Origin: Dipteronia dyeriana
Lineage: Eukaryota; Streptophyta; Magnoliopsida; Sapindales; Sapindaceae
Direction: 5' to 3'
DNA length: 64,000 nt
NCBI GenBank assembly: GCA_032871835.1
Contig: CM065297.1
Span: forward strand, 90,789,052 to 90,853,051
Shown here: positions 43,764 through 55,100 of the stretch, one piece after another
Layout of the letters: each line of letters begins with the position of its first letter
Position numbering within the stretch: position 1 is the stretch's first letter
Position numbers and translations under genes: made by a program
Notes under the pieces: model-generated
Told to the model about the DNA's origin: nothing
The model's database searches: none
Seen by the model: only the letters and a program-made list of their open reading frames with translations

Positions 43764-44857
43764 CACTACTAACAAAAAGTTGAAAGACATCGATTATTTT
43801 ACATGCAAGAAATTGGATTTTTAAAATGTTGCAACCGATGTAGATTTGAGTGATGTTGAATAAAATAAGACAGACATTGGTTTATAACCGATGTAAAAGA
43901 TTGAAAAAAACACATCGGTTATACATAAAACCGACTTCGTAAAACCGTTGTATTACAAAAATTAATCCCTCCGGCCCACTTCTGATGTATCATTATGAGG
44001 AATTGAACTTGAAACCTCAAGTCCAAGTGTGGTGTGTCTTTATCACTTGACTACAAAACTTGATTTGTTAACAATTGTACAGTAATTATATATAACCTTT
44101 ATGAGTTTGTAGAAAAAAAAAACTTGTTAGATAATTTTAAATTTTATACAACTACTTAAAATTTTAATTTCTACAATAGACATATATTTAAAAAATATTT
44201 ATTGGAACTTTTAATAAAATTACATTTTTTTAAATATATTTAGTCGAGTTATAGGTCTGTACTCTGTGAAAGACTATTGACATCAATTGTAATAAACATG
44301 ATTTGGAATACAACTCTCGTTACATGGAGATATTTCTCTACATGCATTTGGTAATTTAATAAACAAATGTAATACACAGATTCCAAATTTATTTGGGTAA
44401 TTGAATTATTAACGTGTCTTTTAGAATGAAACAAGAGGGTGCAAATTAAATAAACAATTTTTAAAAAAAATATTTTTTTGAATTTTTAAAAAATAAATGA
44501 TTTAAAAGTAAATTTATTAAATTTAAAATTTTACTTAAAAAAAACAATAATTTTAATTTATTTAAGAGATCGGTTTTAAAGGAAACCAATATCTTTTGTA
44601 AAATAAATATATATATATCGGTTTTTCCAAAAACCGATGTCTTTTCAAACTGTAATATTTAAAACATTAGTTTTTTTATGAACAATTATCTTTTGTAAAA
44701 TAAATCCACATCAATTTTCCTAGAAACCGATGTCTTTTCAAACTGTAATATTTAAGACATCAGTTTTTTTATAAACCGATGTCTAAAGTTTTTTTTAATT
44801 CAGTTACCTAAAAACCGATGTAAAGCACCGATATATTTTAACATTTTTGTAGTATAG
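43764..44857. mobile_element. Non-autonomous CACTA-type DNA transposon
   Basis: Left end CACTACTAACAAAAAGTTGA and right end (reverse complement) CTATACTACAAAAATGTTAA are imperfect inverted repeats, flanked by TTC on both sides (43,761-43,763 and 44,858-44,860). The 3-bp duplication fits CACTA elements. Seven exact ACCGATGT/ACATCGGT words and several variants occur in the subterminal regions, as expected for transposase-binding motifs. An internal segment of about 95 bp is duplicated near 44,595-44,790. No transposase remains. It lies in the 3' region of Copia-2. Confidence 0.8.
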
Positions 44858-44860
44858 TTC

Positions 44861-45363
44861 TCTCACTTAATTAAATTGCATAAAGTTGTATATGATTATG
44901 GATTTACCTTGTAAATAACTCTCTTTGCTAAGTGACCCGCTTGGGGAATACTCATTTGCTTATTTTGTGACAAAAATGGGGAGTAGTACGGTTTTAGAGG
45001 GAGTTTGAGTTGCATCTTTTGAGAGTTGCATATGAAGGGAGATTGACTTGATGAGGGAGAGTACCCATTTAGGGGGAGCATTTGCATTTGCATTTGCATT
45101 GATGGTGCATGTTGTTTGCTTCTTCTTTTTTTATGCAAATTGCTTTTATCTTTATTTTTTCTCTCTTGATCACCTCACATACACTTGTCTTGGAAAGTGT
45201 AGTTATCTTGTTTTGTAGGGATGGTTATTCTACAAGGGATGGAAGGCTCTAGGATCTAGTAGGTATCTCTATGTAATGTGATATGTCTTTTGTTGACCTC
45301 TTTTTTTTTATGAGGATGATTTGTGAGTGGTGGTTTTGTCACGAAATAGCCAAAGACGGAGAT
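44861..45363 (+). other. Copia-2 3' region after the CACTA insertion
   Basis: The last part has the word AAAGACGGAGAT before the LTR start TGTAAGTTCC, comparable to the GGGGGAGATTG context of SIRE elements, so it likely includes the polypurine tract. A TTTGCA hexamer repeat lies at 45,078-45,100. No frame is convincing. Confidence 0.55.
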
Positions 45364-45788
45364 TGTAAGTTCCTCATTTTTAATTGGCTTATTTCGTTGA
45401 CAACCACAAGTTGGGGTTAAAATATGTAAGGGTAAATTAGGCCAACTTCATTCATAATCAAGCTCAAAACACCTCTAAGGTAAATTACTTGTGTTTAACC
45501 TTCCTTGAAGAGATTTAGTTGCACACACACAATTCATTTGCTTTATCATTTGTGTAGTTCCTTTATGTGCACACTCATGTTTTATCTCTTTCTTGCATAC
45601 TCATATCATTTACATTTTGATTGATTTTTCAAAAGATAGGGGTTCCAAAGTTGGCATGCAAACCGTTGTAGAACCGCTATGAATTATCACAGTGGTACAA
45701 ACAGCGATCTCTCATCAGTCGCCAACCGCTGTGAGACCGCTGTGAATTACCACTGATTTGCCAAAAACGGTGTATTTTTGACATGGCT

Positions 45789-45844
<56 letters not shown>

Positions 45845-46757
45845 TCTATTCTTCCTTATTTTGTTTTGTGAGTCCAATAAGCCATTTTTTAGAGATCAAG
45901 ATTTCCTAAAGAGGGGAAGACTCCTGAACACTCACCTTTACTTAACCAAACTCCATTTCATTATCATCTAGCATCATTCTTGCATCTTCCAAGCATGAGA
46001 CTTTGTCTTTTATTTGACTAGGTAATTTCTACCTGTCCTAGAATTTCATGTTTCATTCTTATGCCATGTTTACCTAGGAATAACGTTTATTGTTAATTGA
46101 ATGCATGTCTTTATGTTTAATTGCATCTATAACATGCTTGGATTGTTGATTGTTGGTTGAGACATTACGTTTATTGATAGCTAGGATTTATGACCATTTT
46201 ACCCCTTCTAGCTAAATCCATTTACATTTGCATTTAGATAATTGTTATCTAGGTGTGCATTCTTTACCATCTTTAAATCCTTAGATAATCTTAAATACGT
46301 TGACCTAGAATTTTTGCATCTAGAATATTTTCATATATTCACTTAGGTTGCTTGTCTCTTCTTTGATTGTTAAGCATTGTGACTAAATGGTTTAATGCAT
46401 AAGCTTGTTGGTCTAAGATCTTTATTATAGGCCTGTTGAGTAGAGTGAAAGGGTTTATAACCGTCGATGGTGTGACGGGATGTCAATCTAGGTTGTAAAC
46501 TTACATTCAAGTAGTGGATTTTGTGGACCGTATGTGGCTAAGTGGTTAGCCTGTGAGTTTTGCCCAGTTTGAGGGTTTCTCACGTAAAACAAATACTTGT
46601 ATTTTTATTGTTTTATGCTTAATTATGTTTAATTGAATATTTGATAATATGTGATAGTTTCATTAACATTGATTCATTCAAGAAATCGGTAATCAATCGA
46701 ATCAAAACCTATTCACCCCCCTCTAGGTATTCAGACATACACTTTTAGGGAATTTCA
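45364..46757 (+). mobile_element. Copia-2 3' LTR
   Basis: It begins TGTAAGTTCCTC, ends GGGAATTTCA and matches the 5' LTR, with an extra (AT)n tract at 45,791-45,842 where the 5' LTR has only ATATATAT. Repeated CCGCTGTGA/CCACTGTGA-type palindromic words sit around 45,665-45,770. Confidence 0.93.
45791..45842. repeat. (AT)n microsatellite in the Copia-2 3' LTR
   Basis: About 26 AT dinucleotides. The 5' LTR has only four at the same position (around 36,918), so the expansion is private to this LTR. Confidence 0.95.
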
Positions 46758-46762
46758 TCATT

Positions 46763-47660
46763 CGGTCCATGTCAACCCCCTGTTTGTGTCATATTCGTGT
46801 TCTTACATGGGATCTACGTTTTCATCACGGTTTTCTTTGAGGTGGTCTCTCCTATAAGTTTTTCTCTTGATAATTTATCCTCTAAGAGCGGCCTACTAGT
46901 GGTTACTCCAAGAGCATTTCTCTTAGTGGTTTATTGTCTAGGAGATTTTATATTTCATGGTTGTTTCATTTGGCGCAACTCTTGGTGGTCTTCGCTTCAT
47001 GAGCATTTTTGCTAGTGGTCACTGCAGGATATTTTCTAAGGGTGAATTTTCCTCTCATAACTTTTCACCTGGTTGGTTATCATCCCATAACTTTTATCCT
47101 CTATGATAGTTTTGCGAGGGGCTTTCCTCTTGCAAACGACTTCCTTCGAGAGGTTATTGTCCTTAGGAGAACTGATGCTCATAACTGGATCTATCAACTC
47201 AAAATTCAAACACACGAATTTGTAACTTATGTAGCAAATAAAATCACTCAAATAGCAAGGAAGGTGACACAAATTTTTCATAAAACAAATTCAATGGTGA
47301 AAAAGATGTAAGTGATGCATAGATCCATATAAACAATAACTTGATTGCTCAAATATTGGTGAAACAAACTTAAGCATTGTTAAATCATTTTGGATCTCAA
47401 ATATCTCAGACAAATTTGTAGCAAAAGCACATATGCGGCAAAATAATATTCAAGCAAATTGAATAATAGTTCATTTAACTCATAAAATATCGGTGAAATT
47501 TGTAGTCCCATAAACTATTCAAACAAAAACCAAAAGATTAAAAAAGAAAGATTTTATCACATGACGACTTTTTGTAGTGATCCAGTATAAATTATATTTC
47601 CACCTAGAGAACACCGGGTGCACGTGGACATAGCTTCATCATCACCATGATTTTTATTGG
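46763..47660 (+). repeat. Second copy of the tandem unit of about 1.2 kb
   Basis: It aligns with 35,270-36,290 in the same orientation. It has the same minisatellite of GTGGTTTATTGTCTAGGAG words, the same CTGGATCTATCAACTCAAA junction (about 47,187) and the same end, AACACCGGGTGCACGTGG. Copia-2 lies between the copies. Confidence 0.7.
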
Positions 47661-47679
47661 AGTATCGTTCTCATGAAGT

Positions 47680-48130
47680 GATTCAAAACCATAAATGAAC
47701 ATCACACATTTGTGAGAGTGTGAATGGACTTCTTAAGCTCGCTAAAATTGTTGGATCAAGAAATTTTTACGAAATCACAGTCTATAGGCTAGATTTTCCT
47801 ACAGACAACGTTATTATTATCTAGAAATTTAGCACAATGACCAGAATTAGTAGAAGCGCTCAGTGGGAGAGTTCTTGGTGAGTTTTTTTGAAGTGATTTG
47901 GGAATATGTAGAATATTGAGCTGATTTGGGCAGAGTTTCAACCCTATTGGATAGACTAACAAGATGGATTTTGGAGAAACTAGTAGAGTTTCCTTAGAAA
48001 ACATATACGTAGTATAGAAAAAGCTTATGTGGATAAAATCCCTTTTAGGAGTAAATATGGTGAAAAACGGACTAAGGCTGGTCAAAGAATATCTGAGGAA
48101 AGACCTTCCTTTTTATTGTAAGAATGAGTC
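47680..48130 (-). mobile_element. Fragment of the 5' end of a Gypsy-2-type element
   Basis: The stretch AACATCACACATTTGTGAGA ... CTATAGGCTAGATTTTCC resembles the leader and inner LTR edge of Gypsy-2 at 51,860-52,000 in the same orientation. The PBS region (about 47,793-47,810) is more decayed. No coding sequence is attached. Confidence 0.5.
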
Positions 48131-49039
48131 CTATTTATATGCAAAATGAGGTAAGAGAGGGGGATAAGTGTTGTTTTTTGATATGAGGATGTTATTTTCA
48201 TTCAAAATATTATCGGGAAATCTTTTGGTATATGGATTTTTCATTATGAAACAGAAATATTTGTTTTGTAGTGTACCAGCAGGAACAAGTTTTTAGGGCC
48301 ACGTGATTGCCTCTTCTCTGTTGTAGATAACGTGTAAGAGATGACTTTTGGCTGAAATAGGCCACCTATTGCTAACGTTGATGGTTCTCACATGGATAAG
48401 GCAATGTGGAGGTTGCCCATCGGTTCCATTTTGTCATTATTGTTGATCTGAAGGTCAATTGAGGGCATTCTTGAGGAAATTATTTTATTTTATTTTATTT
48501 TGTTGTGGTAGGGCCCTTGCCTAATTTTGAATTTCCTGCTCATGATGGTAAATGGGTGGGTGGGTGGGTGGGGGTGGGGGTGGGGGGATTCTTATCCTTT
48601 AATAACCAATTGCATGACAAGTTTTCTTATCCTATGGCAACAACTTGTATGATGATGTGGCCATTTTTTCTAAATTTTTCTTTCTTTTTTTGTCTTTTTC
48701 CATACGTTTCTTTTGTGGTTGATTTCTTTTAACAACTGGTTCTTCTTAAGTCTATATCTCCTAATGTCATCCCGGTGGATATCCTACTTGGGCTTTAGAT
48801 TAATTTGTATCATTAACAATCACCTTTCCACCATACATAACAATCTAATCCTACATCCAAATACATCATCAAATCTACCAAAAAGATTTTATAGGTTGAT
48901 CCGAGGTAGACCTTCAGCAAGGAGCGACCTCGTAAATTTTGGAAAATAATTGTTATCAACAACCACACAATGAATTTTTTTAAAAAAAAATAGTCAGTTT
49001 GGATTTATCATTATGTGGTAAAGTCTTCTAGTGGATGCA
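48131..49039. other. Unclassified AT-rich DNA with a G-rich tract
   Basis: No gene-like frame. A TTTTA repeat lies at 48,481-48,500 and a G-rich run at 48,554-48,587. Nothing else is recognised. Confidence 0.5.
48554..48587 (+). repeat. GGGTG-rich tract, potential G-quadruplex
   Basis: Seven runs of three or more guanines are separated by single thymines. This satisfies the usual G-quadruplex rule several times over. It lies in AT-rich non-coding DNA. Confidence 0.9.
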
Positions 49040-49335
49040 AACATGTGATACTCATGTTACCTCCGGGTCATGAGAGATAACTTGCAACATCCCACAAATT
49101 TTCTTAAGGTTGATCACTTAATAAAGGATTAAACTCTATGGTGTATAAAGAGAGACTCTCCAGGGCAGACATGTCTTGCCAAATTCCTCAAGGAGAAAAC
49201 ATGTGACACTTATGTCACCACTGGTCATGAGAGATCACTCGTATCATCCCATAAAATTCCCTTGAGGTTGATCACATAAAGAAGAACCAAACACTCTATG
49301 TCTAGAGAGAGACCTTTCAGGGCGGACAATGATCG
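49040..49335 (-). repeat. Inverted tandem pair of the dispersed repeat of about 157 bp
   Basis: Two copies read on the minus strand match the pair at 34,612-34,950. Shared blocks are ATGTGATACTCATGTTACC/ATGTGACACTTATGTCACC and CATCCCA(C/T)AAA(A/T)TT. It is adjacent to Gypsy-2 remains. Confidence 0.75.
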
Positions 49336-49639
49336 GACCAATTCTATACCTATTTGAGGTCCCTAATTCCTAGCTTTTATACTCTTTTTCGTGCGTATTT
49401 TGTATATAATGTGTTTTGTGAGCCTTGTGTGGGTTTTATGCCCTAAAATAAGGTGCTGAGCTTAACTGAAGAGTTTTCGAGGTTATTTCGATAAGATTCC
49501 TCTCACCACTTGCCAATGAGAGCAGGAAATTCAAAATGTTTGATGAGGGCCACGTTTCAACAAACCATATACATATCAAAATGCCCTTGAACTTCCCAGG
49601 TAAATAGAATCTCACATAGAAAAGAAAATACAAACCCAA

Positions 49640-49915
49640 TAACTAACAGCCATCTCAACAACACCAGTAAAAAAAAGCCAAGTGGCCCCAAATTTGTACC
49701 AGCTGGCACATTTTAGAGAAAATGTTTCCTTATAGACAAAGGAAAACCGTTTTGAATGTTCTCGAAAAAAGTGACATTACCGCACCAGAAAAGGACACAC
49801 GCCCTATCCATTATGACCTAATATGTACTATAAGTAGACTTTGATTCATAATAAAATTCTTCAATCTTTCCTCTACATTTTTTTATAGAGCATTTTATCT
49901 TGATTAGCTTACGAT
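49640..49915. mobile_element. LTR-like segment left of the Gypsy-2 remains
   Basis: The segment TGTACTATAAGTAGACTTTG ... TCTACATTTTTTTATAGAGC matches 52,680-52,930 in direct orientation and so probably belongs to the second LTR. Most of the rest does not align with the right LTR. The TATAAGTA/TATAAATA motif reads on the plus strand. Confidence 0.45.
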
Positions 49916-51948
49916 TTTAAGAGTTTCTCCTTCGAATAACCGAAAACGATAGGGCTTCTTCTAGATAGAGGCATTTTAACAACGAAAGTGACTTCTCTTT
50001 TCTGTATAACGATCATTCGAGAAGGATAAAACATAGTCAGTAGATTAACCTTTTTTTCTTCTTCCAAGTCTTTAGAGAGCTTGTCCTCTTGGAGGAATCT
50101 GACTATGGGATCTATCTGACAAGGTAAAGACCTTACTTGCATCACTTCTCTCACTGACTCAATGCTAGACTTGGCGATAATTTGGAAATGGATGGAAGTT
50201 GGTAGTGAACTTCCTCCTCGTGCTGCCTTGGGATAAGCACGATCTCCACGCTTTCAAAATCGGTTATCAAAGCCTTAACCTTCTATAGGTATGTTATCAT
50301 ATTGTCATATCTTGATTGGAATTGATCGTTGACCTGGTTAACAACAAGTTGTGAATCGTTGTTAATGATTAAATATCTAGTAGCATAGCCTCGTATTCAA
50401 TTTCATTGTTTGTGGCTTTGAATTTGAAGTGGAGGGATTGGTTGACCTCTATCTTTTCTAGGTTAACAATGATTAGACATGTACCACTCCATATTTAATT
50501 TGAAGCGCCGTCCATATATATGGTCCACGCTGATATTATGGATATAATTTTATTGGTTGGGTTTTTTTCTAGTGGTGGAATCTGCTCTTCTGGTAAGTAT
50601 AGAGGTGACAGTGCTTGGGGCTCCATCTTCTATGATTTCTACAATGAAATCTGCTACAGTCGGACCTTTGATAGCACTTCTTGCTTGATAGTTAATGTTG
50701 AACTGAGTGAGCTCTAAAGCCCACACCATTAATCTTCCCAAAACATCCGGCCTTTGTAGAAATTGTTTTAAAGGTTGGTTAATCATCACTGAGATGGTGT
50801 GCGGTTGAAAATATGGTTGCAGCTTCCAGGAGGATATTATTAGTCCGAAAATCAGTTTTTCCATCTTTGAGTACCTTTTTTTAGGCGTAATGAGTGACTT
50901 TGCTCACATAATAAATAGGTCGTTGCACGTCATCATCACACTTTCGGATCAAAGTTCCGCTCATGGTTGCTTCTGAAACTGCCAAGCATAGTAGTAGGAT
51001 GTCTCCTTGGTGAGGTGTCATCATGAGAGGTGGATTCATCAGGTAGGCTCTTAGACCTTGGAATGCTTCTTCGCTCTTCTCAGCTCATGTCATCCATTTC
51101 CCTTTTTTGATAGCCTGGAAGAAAGTGTGGCGCTAGTAAGCCCTTTTTTGATGGCCTAGAAGAAAGGGTGGCACCGATCGATGGCTTTAGAGATAAAACG
51201 GCTACTGGCTGCGACATTTCCAACCAGACTTCGGACATCAGGGAGATCTTTTGTGGAGGATAGGTCAAATATGGCTTTGAATTTTTTTCCAGATCGGCTT
51301 CGATCTATTTTTCATTTAACATGAAGCCTAGGAATTTTCCTCCAGACATCCCAAATGTAATTTTTATGGGTTAAGCATCGGATTGTTCTTCTAGAAGACT
51401 TCGAAAGTCTGCTAGAGATGTTCTACATGATTTTCCTCGTGGATAGATTTGGTGATCTTTTTGTCTACATATACCTCCATCGATTTACCGATCTAATCCT
51501 TGAATAATGAGTTGATTAGGCACAAGTAGGTGGCTTCGGCATTCTTCAAACCAAAAGACATCACCTTGTAGCAATGTAGCCCATGGTTGGTAATGAAAGC
51601 CGTTTTCTCTTAAAGACATCCATGAAGCTGACGACTTTGTTCCTTGCAGTTGAATCTATCAACTGATCGAGTTTGGTAGCGAAAAACAGTCTGTTAGGTA
51701 AGCTTTGTTTAAGTCCGTAAAATTGACACACATCCGCCATTTCCCGTTGCTTTCTTCACTAGGACTACGTTAGTAATCCATTATGGGTAATTCACCTCCC
51801 TAATGAAATTTGCTTTTAAAAGCTTATCCACCTCTTGTTGGATAGTTGTGTTTCTTTCATGGTTAAAGAAACATCACACCTCTGTGAGAGTGTAAATGGA
51901 AATCAGAGTATATAGGCTAGATTCCCCACAGATGACGCCATTGTTAAC
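49909..51948 (-). pseudogene. Gypsy-2 pol remnant (RT, RNase H, second RNase H)
   Basis: Read on the minus strand, about 51,780-51,600 encodes in several frames an RT start (NVVLVKKATGN, DLNKAYLTDC). About 51,480 has MEVYVDKKITKSI, where the second catalytic Asp of YVDD is Lys. The region at 51,350-51,080 holds the thumb. The 50,864-50,550 frame is RNase H (KLIFGLIISSWKLQPYFQPH, then SAIKGPTVADFIVEI). About 50,440-50,380 reads FKFKATNNEIEYEAMLL, from the second, Tat-type RNase H. Gag and integrase are not recognised. Many stops and frameshifts. Confidence 0.8.
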
Positions 51949-51949
51949 A
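51926..51949 (-). other. Gypsy-2 primer-binding site, candidate
   Basis: On the minus strand TGGCGTCATCTGTGGGGAAT follows GTTAACA. Many plant gypsy elements have TGGCGCCGTCTGTGGGGA-like sequence right after the 5' LTR. It marks the inner edge of the right-hand LTR. Confidence 0.65.
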
Positions 51950-52930
51950 TCTTAAATTTCGTGTTGACCAGATTTGAAGAATCTCTCAATAAGAGTTCTT
52001 GAGATAAGATGTTTGGGTTGAGTTTGGTAGATATTTTGTTTCTTTAAAAGAGAAAGACGAAGCAACGATGAGATCTGGTAAATCGGGTAGATCGTATAGA
52101 TTTAGAATGAAAATAGACATCGAAATTGGTTCTAGCAAGGGTCCAACGATTGCTCTCCGACGTTCGGAGAAGATGATCTGAAAATTTGCTAGCTTAACAA
52201 GATAGAAAATACTCCGTAGAAAAATGAAGAGAAGAGTTTCATGTAAAAATAAGACAAAAAGCTTGGACCATTTTATTAGGAATGAAAGTCATAGTTATAG
52301 TTAACATCAGGGCAAAATACGGAGGACATGTGTCCTTTTCTGGGGCGGTGATGTCACCTTCTTCTAGAATTCTCCATTATTTGTTACAAAATGTTATCCG
52401 ATTGAAAATGTTTCAGCCCATGTGGCTAATATCCATATGCTTTTGTTGATGTGAGGTTAGGTATTCGGCCAATATTTCCCCTCTTATGTGACCCGTGCTA
52501 TTGTATAAAGTACGAAAGCAATCAAATTGTTAAAGCGGGGACCACAACAAATTTGAATTTGTACATATTTGTCTGAAAAGAGGTGGATTCTCTTCAAGCA
52601 CCCAAAGGGTGGATGTCCCAACTCCTAATGGTGATTTCTCCGCAGAAAGTGTCTTAGTGGAGCTGGAGTATCATTAACATGTACTATAAATAGACTTCGA
52701 TTCCTAATAAAATTCTTCAAGCTTTCATCTACATTTTTTATAAGGAAAATGTTTGGATGTTGACCTTTCAGTTCCCAATATACTGACTTAACAGATATTT
52801 TCTTTCACTTTTTGTATTTATCTCTTTACATTCTTCTAAAATAGACCACGTGTCGATATCCCCATTAATCGAATCAGTATCCAATCATTATCCTTTTTAT
52901 AAAGCATTTTATCTTGTTTAGCTTATGATT
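51950..52930 (-). mobile_element. Gypsy-2 5' LTR (approximate)
   Basis: It starts at TGTTAACATC (plus strand) and shares its far part (from about 52,680) with 49,820-49,915. A 151-bp MITE (52,743-52,893) is inserted in it. The outer end is not defined. No duplication could be identified. Confidence 0.5.
52743..52893. mobile_element. 151-bp hAT-type MITE
   Basis: The element runs AGGAAAATGTTTGG ... CCAATCATTATCC. Its right end, reverse complemented, is GGATAATGATTGGATACTGA, against AGGAAAATGTTTGGATGTTG on the left. It is flanked by an 8-bp duplication TTTTTATA (52,735-52,742 and 52,894-52,901). The related locus at 49,870-49,890 lacks it and shows the empty site. An 8-bp duplication points to hAT. 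Confidence 0.8.
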
Positions 52931-53474
52931 TCAAGTTTCTTCAAGCTTTCTACTAATTATTTTTCATCCCAACATGGTGCAAATCTATTAGAGATATAAT
53001 CAAATGAACAAATTTCTGACTAAAAAAACAATATTGGATCGATAAAACATGATATACTGTACAATCAAATATTTCAATGGCTTTTTCTAACACGAACTTT
53101 GAATACAACTATGAAAGAATCAAAATCAGGGAAGACATCCATCAAACAGCCGAGACCAACGAGTGATCCGAAATCCAATTCCGCCCGTCCGCCGCTTTAT
53201 CCATACAACATAGCAACCCCAAAGTGTAAAACCTCCGTATACAAAATTACCAGCCCTTTTTGAATAGTTTGCAGTCAACTGGACTTTCAACCTACAAGAT
53301 TCGTCTTCATAGCCATTTCTGTCTGTTCTGTCATCCCAAATGTACTCTGTACAGTGAGTGTTGTCTGAAGATGGACAGAATGTGTTGTATTATCTCCTTA
53401 TTAGAACTAGCTTCCCCAGTCGACAGAATTCGGCTGTACATAGAACATGGGGAGATAAAAAAAAAATCAGTAGT
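52902..53474. other. Intergenic DNA, possible transcribed fragment
   Basis: The part at 53,080-53,450 has a more balanced base composition than its surroundings and looks like a plant 3' UTR on the minus strand, but no protein could be recognised in any frame. It may be a captured gene fragment. Confidence 0.3.
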
Positions 53475-54138
53475 AAGTCTCTAAATGACCATTAACCTTT
53501 TAAATGATTCAAATTAACCATTTTACAGAAAGAATGTATCAATTGTTACCACTTTATCTATTAATCGTTTGAAATCAATTTGCTTATATTATAACCTATT
53601 AAAATATAGATCAAAAATTAATAAAATATATTTTCCATCCGTTTTTTAACTGATTTTTAACAGGTTTTAAATTGACTTTTTTTATCTATATTTTGAATAT
53701 ATATATTATCATGATTACTTTATAAAATAGAAAATATTACCTATAAAATTCTTATATTGAAATTATTACTATATATATAATTAAACAATAAATTAATCAT
53801 AAAGTAAATTTGATATCACCCCAAATTAATAATCAAGAAATTAATCGTGAAATAATAATAAGTTTAATATCACCTATAAACAGAAAATATTATCCATAAA
53901 AAAATAAATTAATCAAATCCTTAATTTTTTATATAATCAAATAATCAAAATACATATAATATTACCCATAAACATTTTTATGAGTGTCATGACAAATAAC
54001 GGCAACTTTCTGTTAGATTTTAACTGGAACTGACTATCAATGAATAATTTTTTTATCAAAATGGCAATTTAGGAACGATGTTTTGTTAAAATGATGATTT
54101 TAAAACAACTTAAATAGTTAATGGTCTTTTTGAGACTT
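53475..54138. mobile_element. Foldback element with inverted ends of about 50 bp
   Basis: Left end AAGTCTCTAAATGACCATTA and right end (reverse complement) AAGTCTCAAAAAGACCATTA continue to match for about 50 bp. The interior is AT-rich with no frame. No clear target duplication. A 664-bp non-autonomous DNA transposon, possibly Mutator-like. Confidence 0.6.
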
Positions 54139-54594
54139 CACCCACCGATTAATGGTGTCTAGTACTATTTTTTCAAAAAAAAAAAAAAAAAAAAAGGCAA
54201 GCAAAGAAAAACCCTACCAAATAATATTTAGCCTGCTATACTTGAACGAACATCTGCCAATACAATTAGAAATTCCTCACACCAAGGAAAGACTGACCAC
54301 AAATTGCTGTCAATCATTCTCTACTAACAAAATCTCCGAAGCCTCCAGCTGCCCTTAAGTTTGGCCAAAAGGAAACCCCGTCTGACAATCAAATATAACA
54401 TCACAATATTCCATTCAAAACCCTCTGATAGTAGTCATACTGCCTTGTCCGCCATGCAGTTGCTGCAAGGAGAGCACCAAGGAGACACATTGCTCAGCAC
54501 CAAGGAGACACATTGCTGCAAGAAACCAACAATTTTTACCGATGTGACACTCATGGCAATGTATTATTCAGTATAAATATAGTTGTCAAGTTAT
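54139..54594. other. Intergenic DNA with a poly-A run and a short tandem duplication
   Basis: An A run at 54,174-54,195 follows the foldback element. At 54,474-54,521 a 24-bp unit starting AGCACCAAGGAGACACATTG is duplicated in tandem. No recognisable gene. Confidence 0.5.
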
Positions 54595-54879
54595 AATCAA
54601 ACCATAGTTGTCGTAGGCTTTAAGCACATCACAACGCAACAGGCCATTGTAGCCTGAGGCGCAAGGCAGGGCACGTGCCCGACTTCTCCCAACTGAATCG
54701 AGGCGCACTTTTCTATAAAAACATATATAAACCTAACTTATCCATAATTTTTCAAGTGACTACTTTAGAAACTATCCATAAAACATAATAATTTTTTTTT
54801 AAAAAAAATAGCATTATAAAATTTTCAAAAACAATTAAAATCATCAAAATTCAAAGAAAAACAAGTTCATTCATCGAAA

Positions 54880-55100
54880 TCAAATTCAAAACCATTATCC
54901 CCTTCAATCCCCTCTTGAAATTCTTCTCCCTCATCTTCCCCTTCAAGCTCTTCTTCACTACCCTCCTCATCTACTAGGTGAGTTGATGATCGAACTTAAG
55001 ATTGTTGTGGTACCCATGACAAAGAAGCTTCTCTCGATCTAATTCGATAACTAGGCTGTCCAACTCCTGCAGCTGAAGCAACATCATTCCATGTCAAATT
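54880..55100 (-). pseudogene. hAT transposase, C-terminal tail
   Basis: The frame reads LTWNDVASAAGVGQPSYRIR, a stop (TAA, about 54,996), then LVDEEGSEEELEGEDEGEEF, and ends near FDFDE and TGA. The L-T-W-x-D-V-A-x-A-x-G pattern followed by a highly acidic tail is typical of the very end of plant hAT transposases, beyond the dimerisation domain. Everything upstream has been deleted. Confidence 0.6.

Larger units (their letters stand above)
36429..46757 (+). mobile_element. Copia-2: SIRE-like Ty1/copia retrotransposon
   Basis: LTRs of 1,370 bp (36,429-37,798) and 1,394 bp (45,364-46,757) flank a plus-strand gag-PR-INT-RT-RH series. A perfect 5-bp duplication TCATT lies at 36,424-36,428 and 46,758-46,762. 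The PBS TGGTATCAG (37,801) follows the 5' LTR after two bases. The 3' LTR is preceded by the purine-rich GACGGAGAT that matches the SIRE polypurine context. The long 3' non-pol region, large gag with coiled coil and CCCCCCTCTAGG block in the LTR are SIRE/Maximus traits. Stops in every domain make it inactive. Confidence 0.93.

Noticed and set aside
43031..45363. Env-like gene expected in SIRE elements
   Set aside because: I looked for a long open frame with signal peptide or membrane segment. None is present, and most of the stretch is a CACTA element.
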